64,000 bases of DNA, taken from Vulcanimicrobiota bacterium (lineage in GTDB: Bacteria > Vulcanimicrobiota > Vulcanimicrobiia > Vulcanimicrobiales > Vulcanimicrobiaceae). The DNA is taken from assembly GCA_003151115.1 (NCBI GenBank), contig PLWS01000002.1:372001-436000 (forward strand). The letters run 5' to 3'. The translations under genes and the position numbers were made by a program. Shown here one piece after another: positions 25,534 to 34,245 of the stretch. The notes beneath the pieces are model-generated. The model was not told the DNA's origin and did not search any database. It saw only the letters and a list, made by a program, of their open reading frames with translations. Each line of letters begins with the position of its first letter. The first letter of the stretch is position 1.

Positions 25534-26588
25534 TTTACGCTTATTTTCTGATCGCGATCGCGGTCGTTGTCGTTGCGCAGCGTTTGCCGGACAAGCGCGC
25601 CAAACGCGCGTTGTTTTTGGCGCTCGGTATCGCGCTGTTATGTGCGCCGCTTTTCGATCGCAACGATGCGACCTTCAACGTGCTCGCGGACGCCGGCATT
25701 TTTGTGCTGCTGGCGCTGGGCCTAAATATTGTCGTCGGCTTTGCCGGACTGTTGGACCTCGGTTACGCGGCATTCTTTGCCATCGGCGCCTACACGTATG
25801 CGATGATGGCCAGTCCGCAATTCAATCTGCATCTGCCGTTCTGGCTGCTGCTGTTCTTGGCGGCCGCGTTTGCGTCGGCTTTCGGCATTATCCTAGGAGC
25901 GCCGACGCTGCGGCTGCGCGGCGACTACTTGGCCATCGTCACGCTCGGCTTTGGTGAAATCGTGCCGCAGATTTTCCAAAACCTCACAAAATATACCGGT
26001 GGACCGAACGGCATCGGCGCGCTCGATTTTCCGTCGTTTTTCGGACGCTCGTTCGGGCAGAGCACGATTCCGTACTACTACGTAGTGCTGGCCCTCATCG
26101 CTTTGGCGCTGTTCTTCGCCTACAATTTGCGCGACAGTCGTCTCGGACGAGCGTGGATGGCGATCCGCGAGGACGAACTGGCCGCGCGCCACATGGGAAT
26201 AAACACGACCGCCGTAAAGCTCGCAGCGTTCGCGCTTGGCGCTTCGTTCAGCGGTTTGGCCGGCGTCGTCTTCGCTGCTAAGCTGAGTCTGGTTTCGCCC
26301 GATCTCTTTCAATTCCAAGTGAGCGTGCTGATTGTCTCGATGCTCGTGCTCGGCGGCATGGGAAACATTCCGGGCGTGGTCGTCGGCGCGCTCGTGCTGG
26401 TGCTCGTGAACAATGTCGTGCTGCCGCAGGCGAACACGATCGCGGCGAGCGCTGGTCTGCACGTGGATTTCGGAAACTATCATTTCTTCATTTACGGCGC
26501 GATCTTAGTGGGCATCATGCTCTTCCGGCCGGAGGGATTGCTGCCCAGCCGTCAGCGCAAAGAGGAGCTGCATCATGCTGCGGCTTGA
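25530..26588 (+). CDS. livM: Branched-chain amino-acid ABC transporter permease LivM
   Basis: This 352-aa membrane protein carries the family motifs ADAGIFVLLALGLNIVVGFA and GLLDLGYAAFFAIGAYTYA, plus RDSRLGRAWMAIREDELAA for ATPase contact. The ATG 25530 overlaps the livH stop. Its 3' end overlaps livG by 14 nt. Confidence 0.92.
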   Translation: MIYAYFLIAIAVVVVAQRLPDKRAKRALFLALGIALLCAPLFDRNDATFNVLADAGIFVLLALGLNIVVGFAGLLDLGYAAFFAIGAYTYAMMASPQFNLHLPFWLLLFLAAAFASAFGIILGAPTLRLRGDYLAIVTLGFGEIVPQIFQNLTKYTGGPNGIGALDFPSFFGRSFGQSTIPYYYVVLALIALALFFAYNLRDSRLGRAWMAIREDELAARHMGINTTAVKLAAFALGASFSGLAGVVFAAKLSLVSPDLFQFQVSVLIVSMLVLGGMGNIPGVVVGALVLVLVNNVVLPQANTIAASAGLHVDFGNYHFFIYGAILVGIMLFRPEGLLPSRQRKEELHHAAA

Positions 26589-27333
26589 GCGCGTCAGCAA
26601 GCGCTTCGGCGAGCTCATCGCGGTAAACGAGCTGTCGCTTAGCGTGGCAGCCGGAAGCATCTCGGCCATCATTGGCCCCAACGGCGCCGGAAAATCCACC
26701 CTCTTCAATATGGTAAGCGGTATTTATCGTCCGAGCGCCGGCGAGATATTCTTTGAAGACGCGCGCATCGACGTGTGGCCCACGCATCGCATCGCGGCCG
26801 CCGGCATCGCGCGCACGTTTCAAAATATCCGTCTCTTTTCGTTCATGGCCGCAATCGATAACGTGCTGGCGGGAGAGGATTCGCATTTGCACGCACGACT
26901 TTGGGATTCGCTGCTGCATACTCCGCGCCAGCGCCGCGAGGAGAAAGCCGCGCGTGAGCGCGCGCGCGAGTTGCTGCGATTCGTGGGTTTGGAAGGCGTC
27001 GCCGAGACGTACGCCCGCAATCTGCCCTACGGTTCGCAGCGCCGGTTAGAGATCGCGCGCGCCTTGGCGAGCCGCCCGAAACTGTTGCTGCTCGACGAAC
27101 CCGCCGCCGGCATGAATCCGCGCGAGAAGGGCGAGCTCGCCGATTTGGTCGCGGCGATTCGCGAGCGCGGTATCACGGTGTTGCTGATCGAGCACGACAT
27201 GGGACTGGTGATGCGCGTCAGTGACGAGATAACCGTGCTTGATTACGGCGAGCGGATCGCGCGCGGCACGCCGGCTGAGATTCGAAACGATCCGCGCGTT
27301 ATTGCCGCATATCTCGGCACGGCGGTCGCATGA
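26575..27333 (+). CDS. livG: Branched-chain amino-acid ABC transporter ATPase LivG
   Basis: This 252-aa ABC ATPase has Walker A GPNGAGKST, the Q-loop region GIARTFQNIRLF and Walker B LLLLDEPAAGMNP. The signature position reads LPYGSQRRLEIARAL, the variant usual for LivG. It overlaps both neighbours, indicating coupled translation. Confidence 0.93.
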   Translation: MLRLERVSKRFGELIAVNELSLSVAAGSISAIIGPNGAGKSTLFNMVSGIYRPSAGEIFFEDARIDVWPTHRIAAAGIARTFQNIRLFSFMAAIDNVLAGEDSHLHARLWDSLLHTPRQRREEKAARERARELLRFVGLEGVAETYARNLPYGSQRRLEIARALASRPKLLLLDEPAAGMNPREKGELADLVAAIRERGITVLLIEHDMGLVMRVSDEITVLDYGERIARGTPAEIRNDPRVIAAYLGTAVA

Positions 27334-28073
27334 GCCCTTCGACGAGCTCTGGACAGGCTCTGCTCGAAGTCCGCGATCTAAGCGTTTCGTACGGCGGCAT
27401 TCGCGCGCTTCGCGATGTTTCGCTGCGCGTGGAAGAAGGCGAGATCGTCGCGCTGCTTGGTTCCAACGGTGCCGGCAAGACGACGACGCTGCGCGCGGCT
27501 AGCGGACTCGCGCCCTACAGCGGATCGGTGTTTTTCGACGGTAACGATCTGCGCAAGTGTTCGCCCGACCAAGTCGTTCGACTCGGACTGGGCCATGCAC
27601 CGGAAGGCCGGCGCATATTCACGCGCATGACCGTCCGCGAGAATCTCGCGCTGGGCGCTTATACCGTTCGTTCGAACAGTGAAATCGAACGGCGCTTGGC
27701 ATTCGTTGTCGAAACTTTTCCAAGACTCGAAGAACGGCTTTCGCAATCTGCCGGCACGCTCTCCGGCGGCGAGCAGCAGATGCTGGCCATCGGGCGTGCG
27801 CTCATGAGTGCGCCGCGCTTGCTGATGCTCGACGAACCGTCCTTGGGGTTAGCGCCGATCGTCGTTCAAACGATATTCGGCGTCATCAAATCATTGAACG
27901 AGCGCGGAACGACGATTCTTCTGGTCGAGCAAAACGCGCAGCAAGCTTTGCGAATTGCGAACCGCGGCTACGTTTTGGAAACCGGCGAAATGCGCTTCGA
28001 AGACACGGGCAGCGCGCTGCTTGAAAATCCGGCAGTGGCGCAAGCGTATTTAGGCGCAGCGCCAATAGGATGA
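27330..28073 (+). CDS. livF: Branched-chain amino-acid ABC transporter ATPase LivF
   Basis: This 247-aa ABC ATPase has Walker A GSNGAGKTT, signature LSGGEQQMLAIGRAL, Walker B LLMLDEPSLGL and the LivF-typical HAPEGRRIFTRMTVREN. The first dozen residues (MSPSTSSGQALLE) are encoded by a copy of the dispersed repeat family, so the mobile repeat has extended or replaced the native N-terminus in frame. Confidence 0.92.
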   Translation: MSPSTSSGQALLEVRDLSVSYGGIRALRDVSLRVEEGEIVALLGSNGAGKTTTLRAASGLAPYSGSVFFDGNDLRKCSPDQVVRLGLGHAPEGRRIFTRMTVRENLALGAYTVRSNSEIERRLAFVVETFPRLEERLSQSAGTLSGGEQQMLAIGRALMSAPRLLMLDEPSLGLAPIVVQTIFGVIKSLNERGTTILLVEQNAQQALRIANRGYVLETGEMRFEDTGSALLENPAVAQAYLGAAPIG

Positions 28074-28082
28074 CGTTAGGAG

Positions 28083-28883
28083 CTAGAAGTGCTCGTTCGT
28101 CGACCGCATCAACCCGCCGAATTGTTCACGGGCGACTTCATAGCACTCGCACGAGGCGCCTTCGAGCCCTTCGCGATCGAGGATCGTGATCACGCCGCGC
28201 GCGTAGCTGATGAAGCCGGCTTGCTGTAACGTGCCGGCGGCGATCGTGACGCCCGAACGCTGCGTGCCGAGCATCATCGCCAAATATTCGTGGGTGAGCC
28301 CAATCTCGTTCGTGCCGACGCGATCCTGGGTCATCAGCAGCCACCGGGCGCAGCGTTCGTAGACGTTGTGCAGCCGGTTGCACGCGGCGAGTTGCCCGAG
28401 CATGTTTACGTATGCCTGCACGTAGCGGTCGAGAAGGTGGCTGAACTTCGGGTTTCCGCGCAGCGACTGAAAGACGTCTGCGTCAATTTTGATCGCTGCG
28501 CCGCCAACCTGACAATAGGACTCGTTCGCGGTTGTCGTCGCTCCCAAGAGCAAGGGGATGGCTGAACAGCCCTCCCGCCCGATCGTGCCGACCTCAATCG
28601 CGTTGCCATCTTTCATGCGGGTGACGATCGAAAGCACGCAATCTAATGGAAAGAAGACCTCACCGATCTTTTCGTTAGGCTGATAGATCCGATCGCGGAC
28701 GGCGAGGTTCACCAGTTCGGCGCCCTTCGTAACGGCCGCCATCTCCATGCCGGCCAGACCACGAAGAATCGCGTTTACCTCGAGATGCCGTGGCGTTGCC
28801 TCGCTCGAGGCGTCTAAAGTTGTCACTCGTTTTCGCACTTTTCTTTCACCCAGGACGGATGCTAAGTCCGCAATTATACGCAC
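28083..28883 (-). CDS. Crp/Fnr-family transcriptional regulator
   Basis: This protein of up to 266 aa has a cyclic-nucleotide-binding-like domain (~55-170, KIGEVFFPLDCVLSIVTRMKDG, EVGTIGREGCSAIPLLLG) and a C-terminal winged helix with TQRSGVTIAAGTLQQAGFI as recognition region. No cysteine cluster for an Fe-S centre is evident, so an O2-sensing Fnr role is unlikely. The start is uncertain. The GTG at 28883 overlaps a TATAAT that could be the promoter -10, so a GTG at 28838 or 28826 may be used. It is convergent with livF. Confidence 0.85.
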   Translation of the reverse strand: MRIIADLASVLGERKVRKRVTTLDASSEATPRHLEVNAILRGLAGMEMAAVTKGAELVNLAVRDRIYQPNEKIGEVFFPLDCVLSIVTRMKDGNAIEVGTIGREGCSAIPLLLGATTTANESYCQVGGAAIKIDADVFQSLRGNPKFSHLLDRYVQAYVNMLGQLAACNRLHNVYERCARWLLMTQDRVGTNEIGLTHEYLAMMLGTQRSGVTIAAGTLQQAGFISYARGVITILDREGLEGASCECYEVAREQFGGLMRSTNEHF

Positions 28884-28980
28884 CCGGGCGTCCGTTCCTG
28901 CTGTTAAAAAAACACCGTGTGAAAAAGGACGGTTAAAAATGCGCAGACGCTAGGTTTTGGCGGGACCATACTGAGGGTAT

Positions 28981-29310
28981 ATGGCAATTGTGCGGGAGCT
29001 TGCTTTTCACGGCGACTTCGACATCTCACAGAAAGCCGAGATCGAACGAGGGTTCGAGCCCATGCGAAGAACCGGCTCGCCCAAGATGACGATCCTCGAT
29101 CTGACGGACGTGAGTTACCTTGATACAACCTTTCTCAATGCCATGGTCGGCATCGCGCAGTGGGCGGTGGATCATAACACCGATAGCCGCCTGTGCGTCG
29201 CGGCCGGCCGGAACTTGTCGCGCATCTTTCACATCACAGCGCTGGACAAAATGTTTCCGGTATTCGCAACAATGGCTTTGGCGCGCGAATACGCCGTTCT
29301 TTTGCGGTGA
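28981..29310 (+). CDS. STAS-domain protein (anti-sigma factor antagonist-like)
   Basis: This 109-aa single STAS domain contains MTILDLTDVSYLDTTFLNAM, where SpoIIAA-type proteins have D-S/T at the phosphorylated position; here it is the DTT threonine pair. GAGG precedes the ATG. Partner kinase genes are not nearby. Confidence 0.8.
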   Translation: MAIVRELAFHGDFDISQKAEIERGFEPMRRTGSPKMTILDLTDVSYLDTTFLNAMVGIAQWAVDHNTDSRLCVAAGRNLSRIFHITALDKMFPVFATMALAREYAVLLR

Positions 29311-29335
29311 TGTTATTGGAAGTTCAGGTTGAGCT

Positions 29336-30607
29336 ATGGTGAATAAAACGATGTATGCCGCGGCAGCGGTGCTTTTGGCTGTGCTGCTAGGCGGATTTCC
29401 AGCCGCTGTCCGGGCGGACGCTGTGCAGGTTGCGCAGGCATCACCAGTCCCGGCGCCGGCTTTTGGTACGCCGCCTTCGGGCGAGATTCCAATTCTTTAC
29501 AATGACCACACGGTCTACGCCAAGCCGGATGTCCTCAAACAAGGCCGCGTCCTGGCCGCATTGCTCAAAGACGGTCAGATATACGTGCCGCTGCGCAGCA
29601 TGTTCGAACAAATGGGCGCCACTGTGTCGGCGTCGGCTGACGGCAAAACCGTTACCGCCACTAAAAGTGGAGCGACGGTTTCAGTAACGCTCAATAAGCC
29701 AGAAGTCGTCATCAACGGCGAAACGCGTCCGCTCGACGTACCGCCCATCATGTATCAGGGCGTCCTGCTCGTCCCGGTGCGCGTGATTTCCGAAGGCATG
29801 GGCGCCTACGTGCAATGGGTCCCGGAAAAACGCGTGGTCGTCGTGCGGTACATTCCGCCGACTCCTCCGCCGACGCCCGAGCCGACCGCCGCGCCGACAA
29901 TCGCGCCCGTTCCGACACCCGTGCCCACCGAAGCACCCTACACGATGTTCGTGCAAGCCGCGGTCGCGCACGATCAGAACTACAATGAGTTTGTGGCAGG
30001 CGGATACTGCAAGGCGCTTTTAGCCGCCGCAGCAATCGTCTTCAAAAATTCACCTTTCGCCGTGAAGATCGACTATCGCCTAGACTCCTATGTCACCAGC
30101 GATAATCTCACCGACGGATATGGAACCCATTATACGAAGTTCTCAACTATCGACGGCGGATCGGCATTTACGCCGGTCTTCATGGCGCGACAGAGCAGCG
30201 CGGATGTACGCTTGGAATATAAAGTCGCCGATCCCAAAATCTACGTGGGCCTGGGCTATCTCCAGACCACGACCAATTACGGATACCCAAGCCTCAACGC
30301 GATCGGCTTCGGTGTCGAGAAATTACCCGAACTGCGCACCGGGATCAGCTGGTTCGGGTCCGCGTTCTATTATCCAACTGCAAGCGGCAACTACACGGTC
30401 GCAAATCCCGCCAGCCCCAACAACGGCAAGAGCTATCGCCAGCAGTACGGCATAACGAAGCTCGACATCGGTCTTGCGCTCGCGCTGTCGCACTTCCCGC
30501 TCTATATCTACGGCGGCTACAGCGCCGATCAGTGGGCGGCGAAGTCAGCCGCGCCAATCGGCCAGACGCATAACGGTCCGTACCTCGGACTCGGATTGAA
30601 GATCTAG
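29336..30607 (+). CDS. Secreted protein with copper-amine-oxidase-N-like domain and barrel-like C-terminus
   Basis: This 423-aa protein has a signal peptide (to about A28), then a stalk-type domain at residues ~45-165 (IYVPLRSMFEQMGATVS, LLVPVRVISEGMGAYVQW). A Pro/Thr linker (PPTPPPTPEPTAAPT) follows, then a ~210-residue region of alternating strands ending GPYLGLGLKI, typical of an outer-membrane beta-barrel end. The N-terminal domain family binds cell-wall or surface polymers in other bacteria. The exact function is unknown. The next gene starts immediately after the stop. Confidence 0.72.
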   Translation: MVNKTMYAAAAVLLAVLLGGFPAAVRADAVQVAQASPVPAPAFGTPPSGEIPILYNDHTVYAKPDVLKQGRVLAALLKDGQIYVPLRSMFEQMGATVSASADGKTVTATKSGATVSVTLNKPEVVINGETRPLDVPPIMYQGVLLVPVRVISEGMGAYVQWVPEKRVVVVRYIPPTPPPTPEPTAAPTIAPVPTPVPTEAPYTMFVQAAVAHDQNYNEFVAGGYCKALLAAAAIVFKNSPFAVKIDYRLDSYVTSDNLTDGYGTHYTKFSTIDGGSAFTPVFMARQSSADVRLEYKVADPKIYVGLGYLQTTTNYGYPSLNAIGFGVEKLPELRTGISWFGSAFYYPTASGNYTVANPASPNNGKSYRQQYGITKLDIGLALALSHFPLYIYGGYSADQWAAKSAAPIGQTHNGPYLGLGLKI

Positions 30608-31618
30608 ATGAGGATCATGAACATGCTCAAGACCGTGCGTTTCTCTAATGTTCTACGGCTCGCTGCGTTGCTTGCCCTGATGGCGCCGGCGGCTTTGGTC
30701 GCGTGCAGCGGCGGCGGCGGATGCGGCAGTAATTGCACCGTGCCGGCGTTCCACACGCCGACGCCCAGCCCCGTACCCACGCCTTCACCGACACCATCAC
30801 CGACACCATCACCGACACCATCACCATCACCGACGCCCACCGCTACTCCGATTTTGTCGTGCAGCCAAGGGGCATCGGCCATCACGCTCGGACCGGCACT
30901 CTCGCCGTTCGCGCTACTCGCGGGTTCAACGATCACAAATGTCGGTAACACGCTGGTTACATTCGCGCCTGGTGCGGTCACCGGCACGACCAACGACGAT
31001 CTCATCGGCGTTTCTCCGGGAACTGCAGTGACGGGATTCTATCCGCCCGGAACCGACACGGATGGCCCGAATGCGATATACGCGGCTACCTTTAACAACA
31101 CTCCTGCCGTACCGCTCGCCGCCGAAAACGCCTTGACGACCGCTTATAATACGGCCGCCGGACGCGCGACGACGACCGCCTTTGTTGGAACGCCGGACCT
31201 CTCGCAACAGACCGTGCCCGGCTTCCCGACGGGGACGCTTCCTGCCGGAGTCTACAAGGCCACTTCATCGGCTGCGATTGCGGCCGGCAATCTGACGCTG
31301 GACGGCGGCGGCAACGCGCAGAGCGTCTTTATCTTCCAGATAGGGTCGACGCTCACGACAACGCTAAACGGCACAACCAGCGGCAACGTTATCTTGCAGA
31401 ACGGCGCCAGCGCTTGCAACATCTACTGGCAGATTGGCAGCTCCGCAACGCTTGGCGGCGCGACGTTCTTTGGAAACGTGTTCGCGTATTCATCGATAAC
31501 CATCAACGCCTCGAAATTCACCGGGCGCGCGTTAGCCGGCGGCCCGTCACTGGGCACCGGCGCAGTCACCATTCCGGTCGCGGGTGGGTCGCTGATTACA
31601 AACCCTGGCGGCTCGTAA
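30608..31618 (+). CDS. Ice-binding-type (DUF3494) lipoprotein
   Basis: This 336-aa protein has a lipobox ALVAC, a proline/threonine linker encoded by a CACCGACACCATCACC-type repeat (about 30784-30840), and a beta-helix domain. SPFALLAGSTITNVG, PAGVYKATSSAAI, LTLDGGGNAQSVFIFQIGS and FGNVFAYSSITINASKFTGRAL are the recognisable strands of the DUF3494 ice-binding fold. Members bind ice or act as adhesins. The lipid anchor places it on the cell surface. The strong terminator at 31648-31678 follows it. Confidence 0.85.
   Translation: MRIMNMLKTVRFSNVLRLAALLALMAPAALVACSGGGGCGSNCTVPAFHTPTPSPVPTPSPTPSPTPSPTPSPSPTPTATPILSCSQGASAITLGPALSPFALLAGSTITNVGNTLVTFAPGAVTGTTNDDLIGVSPGTAVTGFYPPGTDTDGPNAIYAATFNNTPAVPLAAENALTTAYNTAAGRATTTAFVGTPDLSQQTVPGFPTGTLPAGVYKATSSAAIAAGNLTLDGGGNAQSVFIFQIGSTLTTTLNGTTSGNVILQNGASACNIYWQIGSSATLGGATFFGNVFAYSSITINASKFTGRALAGGPSLGTGAVTIPVAGGSLITNPGGS
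30784..30840. repeat. Short tandem repeat encoding a PT-rich linker
   Basis: CACCGACACCAT units repeat several times and encode a Pro-Ser/Thr linker between the lipid anchor and the ice-binding domain. The length is likely variable between strains by slippage. Confidence 0.7.
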
Positions 31619-31647
31619 GCGCCAAAGACGAGCTCTCCGAGTTGAAA

Positions 31648-31678
31648 GGCGGCCCTCGCTAAGGGGCCGCCTTTTTTT
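31648..31678. terminator. Rho-independent terminator
   Basis: GGCGGCCC (31648-31655) pairs with GGGCCGCC (31664-31671) and is followed by seven T. It ends the plus-strand gene. The minus-strand nagA stop codon lies inside its T-tract. Confidence 0.9.
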
Positions 31679-32825
31679 ACGCGGCGGCCGGAGCGAAAAC
31701 GTCGCCGAAAACGGTGGTCCCGCCAACCATCGTGCCGATGACGTTGTATTCGGCATCCCAAAAAGAAAGATCGGCGCGCGCGCCCGGCACCAACCGGCCC
31801 ATCTCGCGGTCGAGCGAAAGCAATTTAGCGGGCGCGTACGTTGCCGAGACGATCGCTTTTTCAAACGGAAGCTCGGTGTAGGCCATGTAGTTGCGCACTG
31901 CATCGTCCATGCGCAGCGCGCTGCCGGCGATCGTTCCGTCCTCCGCGCGCATGACGCCGCCGGAGATATGGTAACCTGGTCCCGCCGAAGGCATGATATC
32001 GCTGGCCAGAATGAGCCGTTCGCGCAGCGTACGGTACAGCAGATCGACCATGACCGGCGCGACGTGAATGCCGTCGCAAATGACTTGCACGGTCGTCCGG
32101 CCGTCCTGAATGAATGCCGCCAGAATCGAGGGGTCGCGATGGTCGAGCGGCGGCATCGCGTTGAATGCGTGCGTTAACGAGCGAAAGCCTAACCCGATCG
32201 CGAGCATGCCTTCGCGATAGCGTGCCGCGGTGTGGCCGGCCGAACAAACGATGCCGTGTTCCAAGAAAAAGCGCGCCGCATCGGATACTCCGTCGACTTC
32301 GGGCGCCATCGTAATCATCAGGCACGCGCCTTTGCACGCCTCAACCAGTGCGCGCGCGCGCTCGGGCGTCGCAGGCAAGATCCACTGCTGCTGATGCACG
32401 CGCCGAAACTTCGGGTTAAGAAACGGCCCTTCGAAATGAATGCCTAAACAACGGGCGCCGCGCGGCGAGTCCTCTTCGAGTTGGTGCGCCGCTTCAACGA
32501 CTTCCCCGGCCGCATGCAGCATCGATTCCCAGGGCGCGGTCATAATGCCGGCGACGAAGGCGGTGGTGCCTTGCCGCGCGTATTCGACCGCAGCGACCGG
32601 AACCGCATAGCCTTGATCGCGGTTGAACAAGAATTCGCCGGCGCCGTTGGTGTGGATGTCGATCAGTCCCGGCGCGATGCGCGTTCCGGCGGGTAAGCGG
32701 TGATCGCTCTCGCCGCCGGCCGGCAAGATTTCGGTAATACGCCCGTTTTCGACGGCGATGCGGCCCTCGACCGACGAGCCGTCACCGATAGCGATCTCCG
32801 CGGGACCGATCACAAATGCGTTCAC
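31677..32825 (-). CDS. nagA: N-acetylglucosamine-6-phosphate deacetylase
   Basis: This 382-aa amidohydrolase has GLIDIHTNGAG, the metal glutamate in HFEGPFLNP, the histidines in CSAGHTAA and LTHAFNAMPPLDHR, and the catalytic aspartate in LASDIMPSAG. It removes acetate from GlcNAc-6-phosphate for amino-sugar recycling. It starts at GTG 32825, overlapping the phosphohexomutase stop (GTGA). No nagB is adjacent. Confidence 0.92.
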   Translation of the reverse strand: MNAFVIGPAEIAIGDGSSVEGRIAVENGRITEILPAGGESDHRLPAGTRIAPGLIDIHTNGAGEFLFNRDQGYAVPVAAVEYARQGTTAFVAGIMTAPWESMLHAAGEVVEAAHQLEEDSPRGARCLGIHFEGPFLNPKFRRVHQQQWILPATPERARALVEACKGACLMITMAPEVDGVSDAARFFLEHGIVCSAGHTAARYREGMLAIGLGFRSLTHAFNAMPPLDHRDPSILAAFIQDGRTTVQVICDGIHVAPVMVDLLYRTLRERLILASDIMPSAGPGYHISGGVMRAEDGTIAGSALRMDDAVRNYMAYTELPFEKAIVSATYAPAKLLSLDREMGRLVPGARADLSFWDAEYNVIGTMVGGTTVFGDVFAPAAA

Positions 32826-34162
32826 GAGCGTATTAATTCCAGCGCCTCGTCACGATGTTTCTCCATGAGTTCGCGCGTGTCGCCTTCGACGTTGAGGCGC
32901 AGTAGCGGCTCCGTATTCGAAGGGCGCACGTTCAGCCACCAGTCGGCATAGGAAATTGTTACTCCGTCCAAATGATCGACCTTGGCACCTTTATAAAATT
33001 CCTCGATCTCCCGCATTTTACCCTGGACGGCCTTGACCTCCCTGTTGATTTCGCCCGAGCGAAAGCGGGTGTCGATGGGCGTAATGAATTCGCTCACCGC
33101 TTTGTTTGCTTCGCTGAAGAGTTCCAGGCACTGCATCAGCGCGATCATTCCCGAGTCCGCGTACCAATTATCACGGAAGTAGAAGTGCCCGCTGTGTTCC
33201 CCTCCAAAAACGACGTCCTGTTCGCGCATCGTCTGCTTGATGAGCGAGTGCCCGACTTGGGAGCGAATGGGAATTCCGCCGTTTGCCTTGATGAGTTCGG
33301 GAACGCTGCGGCTGCAAATCAGATTGTAGAGAATCTTGCTGCCTGGATGACGTTTGAGCGTGTTGAGCGCAACCAGCGCCGTGACGGTGCTGCCGTCGAT
33401 GAGATCGCCTTTCTCGTCGACGATGAACATGCGGTCCGCGTCGCCGTCGAATGCCGCGCCGAGATCGCAGTGGTGTTTGCGCACCGCGGCCTGCAGATCG
33501 ACCATATTCTCCGGTTCGATCGGGCTGGCCGGATGATTCGGAAAACTCCCGTTAAGTTCGAAGTAGAGCGGCACCACTTCGCAGGGCAAATGCTTAAAGA
33601 CGTGGGGTACCGTTTCGCCCGCCATCCCGTTGCCGGCGTCGATCGCAATTTTGAACGGCTTGATTTTCTTCGGTTCGATGAACGACAGGCAGTGCGCCGC
33701 AAATTCGTCCAGGATGTTGCGCTGCGTGATCTGCCCCCGTGCAGATGCCGCCGGGGGCGGCAGACTCCCCGAGGCGATCTGATCGCGAATCTGCGCCAGA
33801 CCCGTGTCGAGCGAAATCGCCTGCGCCTGCGATCGCGTAAACTTCATGCCGTTGTAGTTGGCGGGGTTATGTGAAGCGGTGATCATAACGCCGCCGTCCA
33901 GTTCGTACTTGCCGACCGCGAAGTAGAGCGCGTCGGTCGAAACGCGGCCGACGTCGAGCACGTTGCCGCCCGCTTCGGACGCACCGCGCGCGAACGCCTC
34001 GAAGAGGTGCTCTCCGGATTCGCGCATGTCGCGGCCCACCGCAACGTGTTTCGCTTTGAGCAGCGGAATGAAGCAGCGTCCGATTTTGTAGGCGAGGTCG
34101 TCGTTGAGTTGGTCGGGATAGATGCCGCGTACGTCATAGCTCTTGAAAATCGCCGAGAGCAT
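32822..34162 (-). CDS. Phosphomannomutase/phosphoglucomutase
   Basis: This protein of about 446 aa belongs to the alpha-D-phosphohexomutase family. The phosphoserine loop is TASHNPANYNGMK, the metal loop FDGDADRMF, the sugar loop GGEHSGHFYF, and the phosphate-binding RPSNTEPLLRLNVE lies near the end. It interconverts hexose 1- and 6-phosphates for cell-surface polymers. Start codons at 34210, 34174 or 34162 are possible. I prefer 34162 because SAIFKSYDVRGIYP then sits at the usual N-terminus. It lies downstream of glnA and upstream of nagA on one strand. Confidence 0.88.
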   Translation of the reverse strand: MLSAIFKSYDVRGIYPDQLNDDLAYKIGRCFIPLLKAKHVAVGRDMRESGEHLFEAFARGASEAGGNVLDVGRVSTDALYFAVGKYELDGGVMITASHNPANYNGMKFTRSQAQAISLDTGLAQIRDQIASGSLPPPAASARGQITQRNILDEFAAHCLSFIEPKKIKPFKIAIDAGNGMAGETVPHVFKHLPCEVVPLYFELNGSFPNHPASPIEPENMVDLQAAVRKHHCDLGAAFDGDADRMFIVDEKGDLIDGSTVTALVALNTLKRHPGSKILYNLICSRSVPELIKANGGIPIRSQVGHSLIKQTMREQDVVFGGEHSGHFYFRDNWYADSGMIALMQCLELFSEANKAVSEFITPIDTRFRSGEINREVKAVQGKMREIEEFYKGAKVDHLDGVTISYADWWLNVRPSNTEPLLRLNVEGDTRELMEKHRDEALELIRS

Positions 34163-34245
34163 CCCCGTCCCCATAGACGAGGCCGTTTCGACGTGAAAAG
34201 AGGCTTCCATTCGCGGAAGCCCCTTTTCGATTGCCTGCTTAGCTG

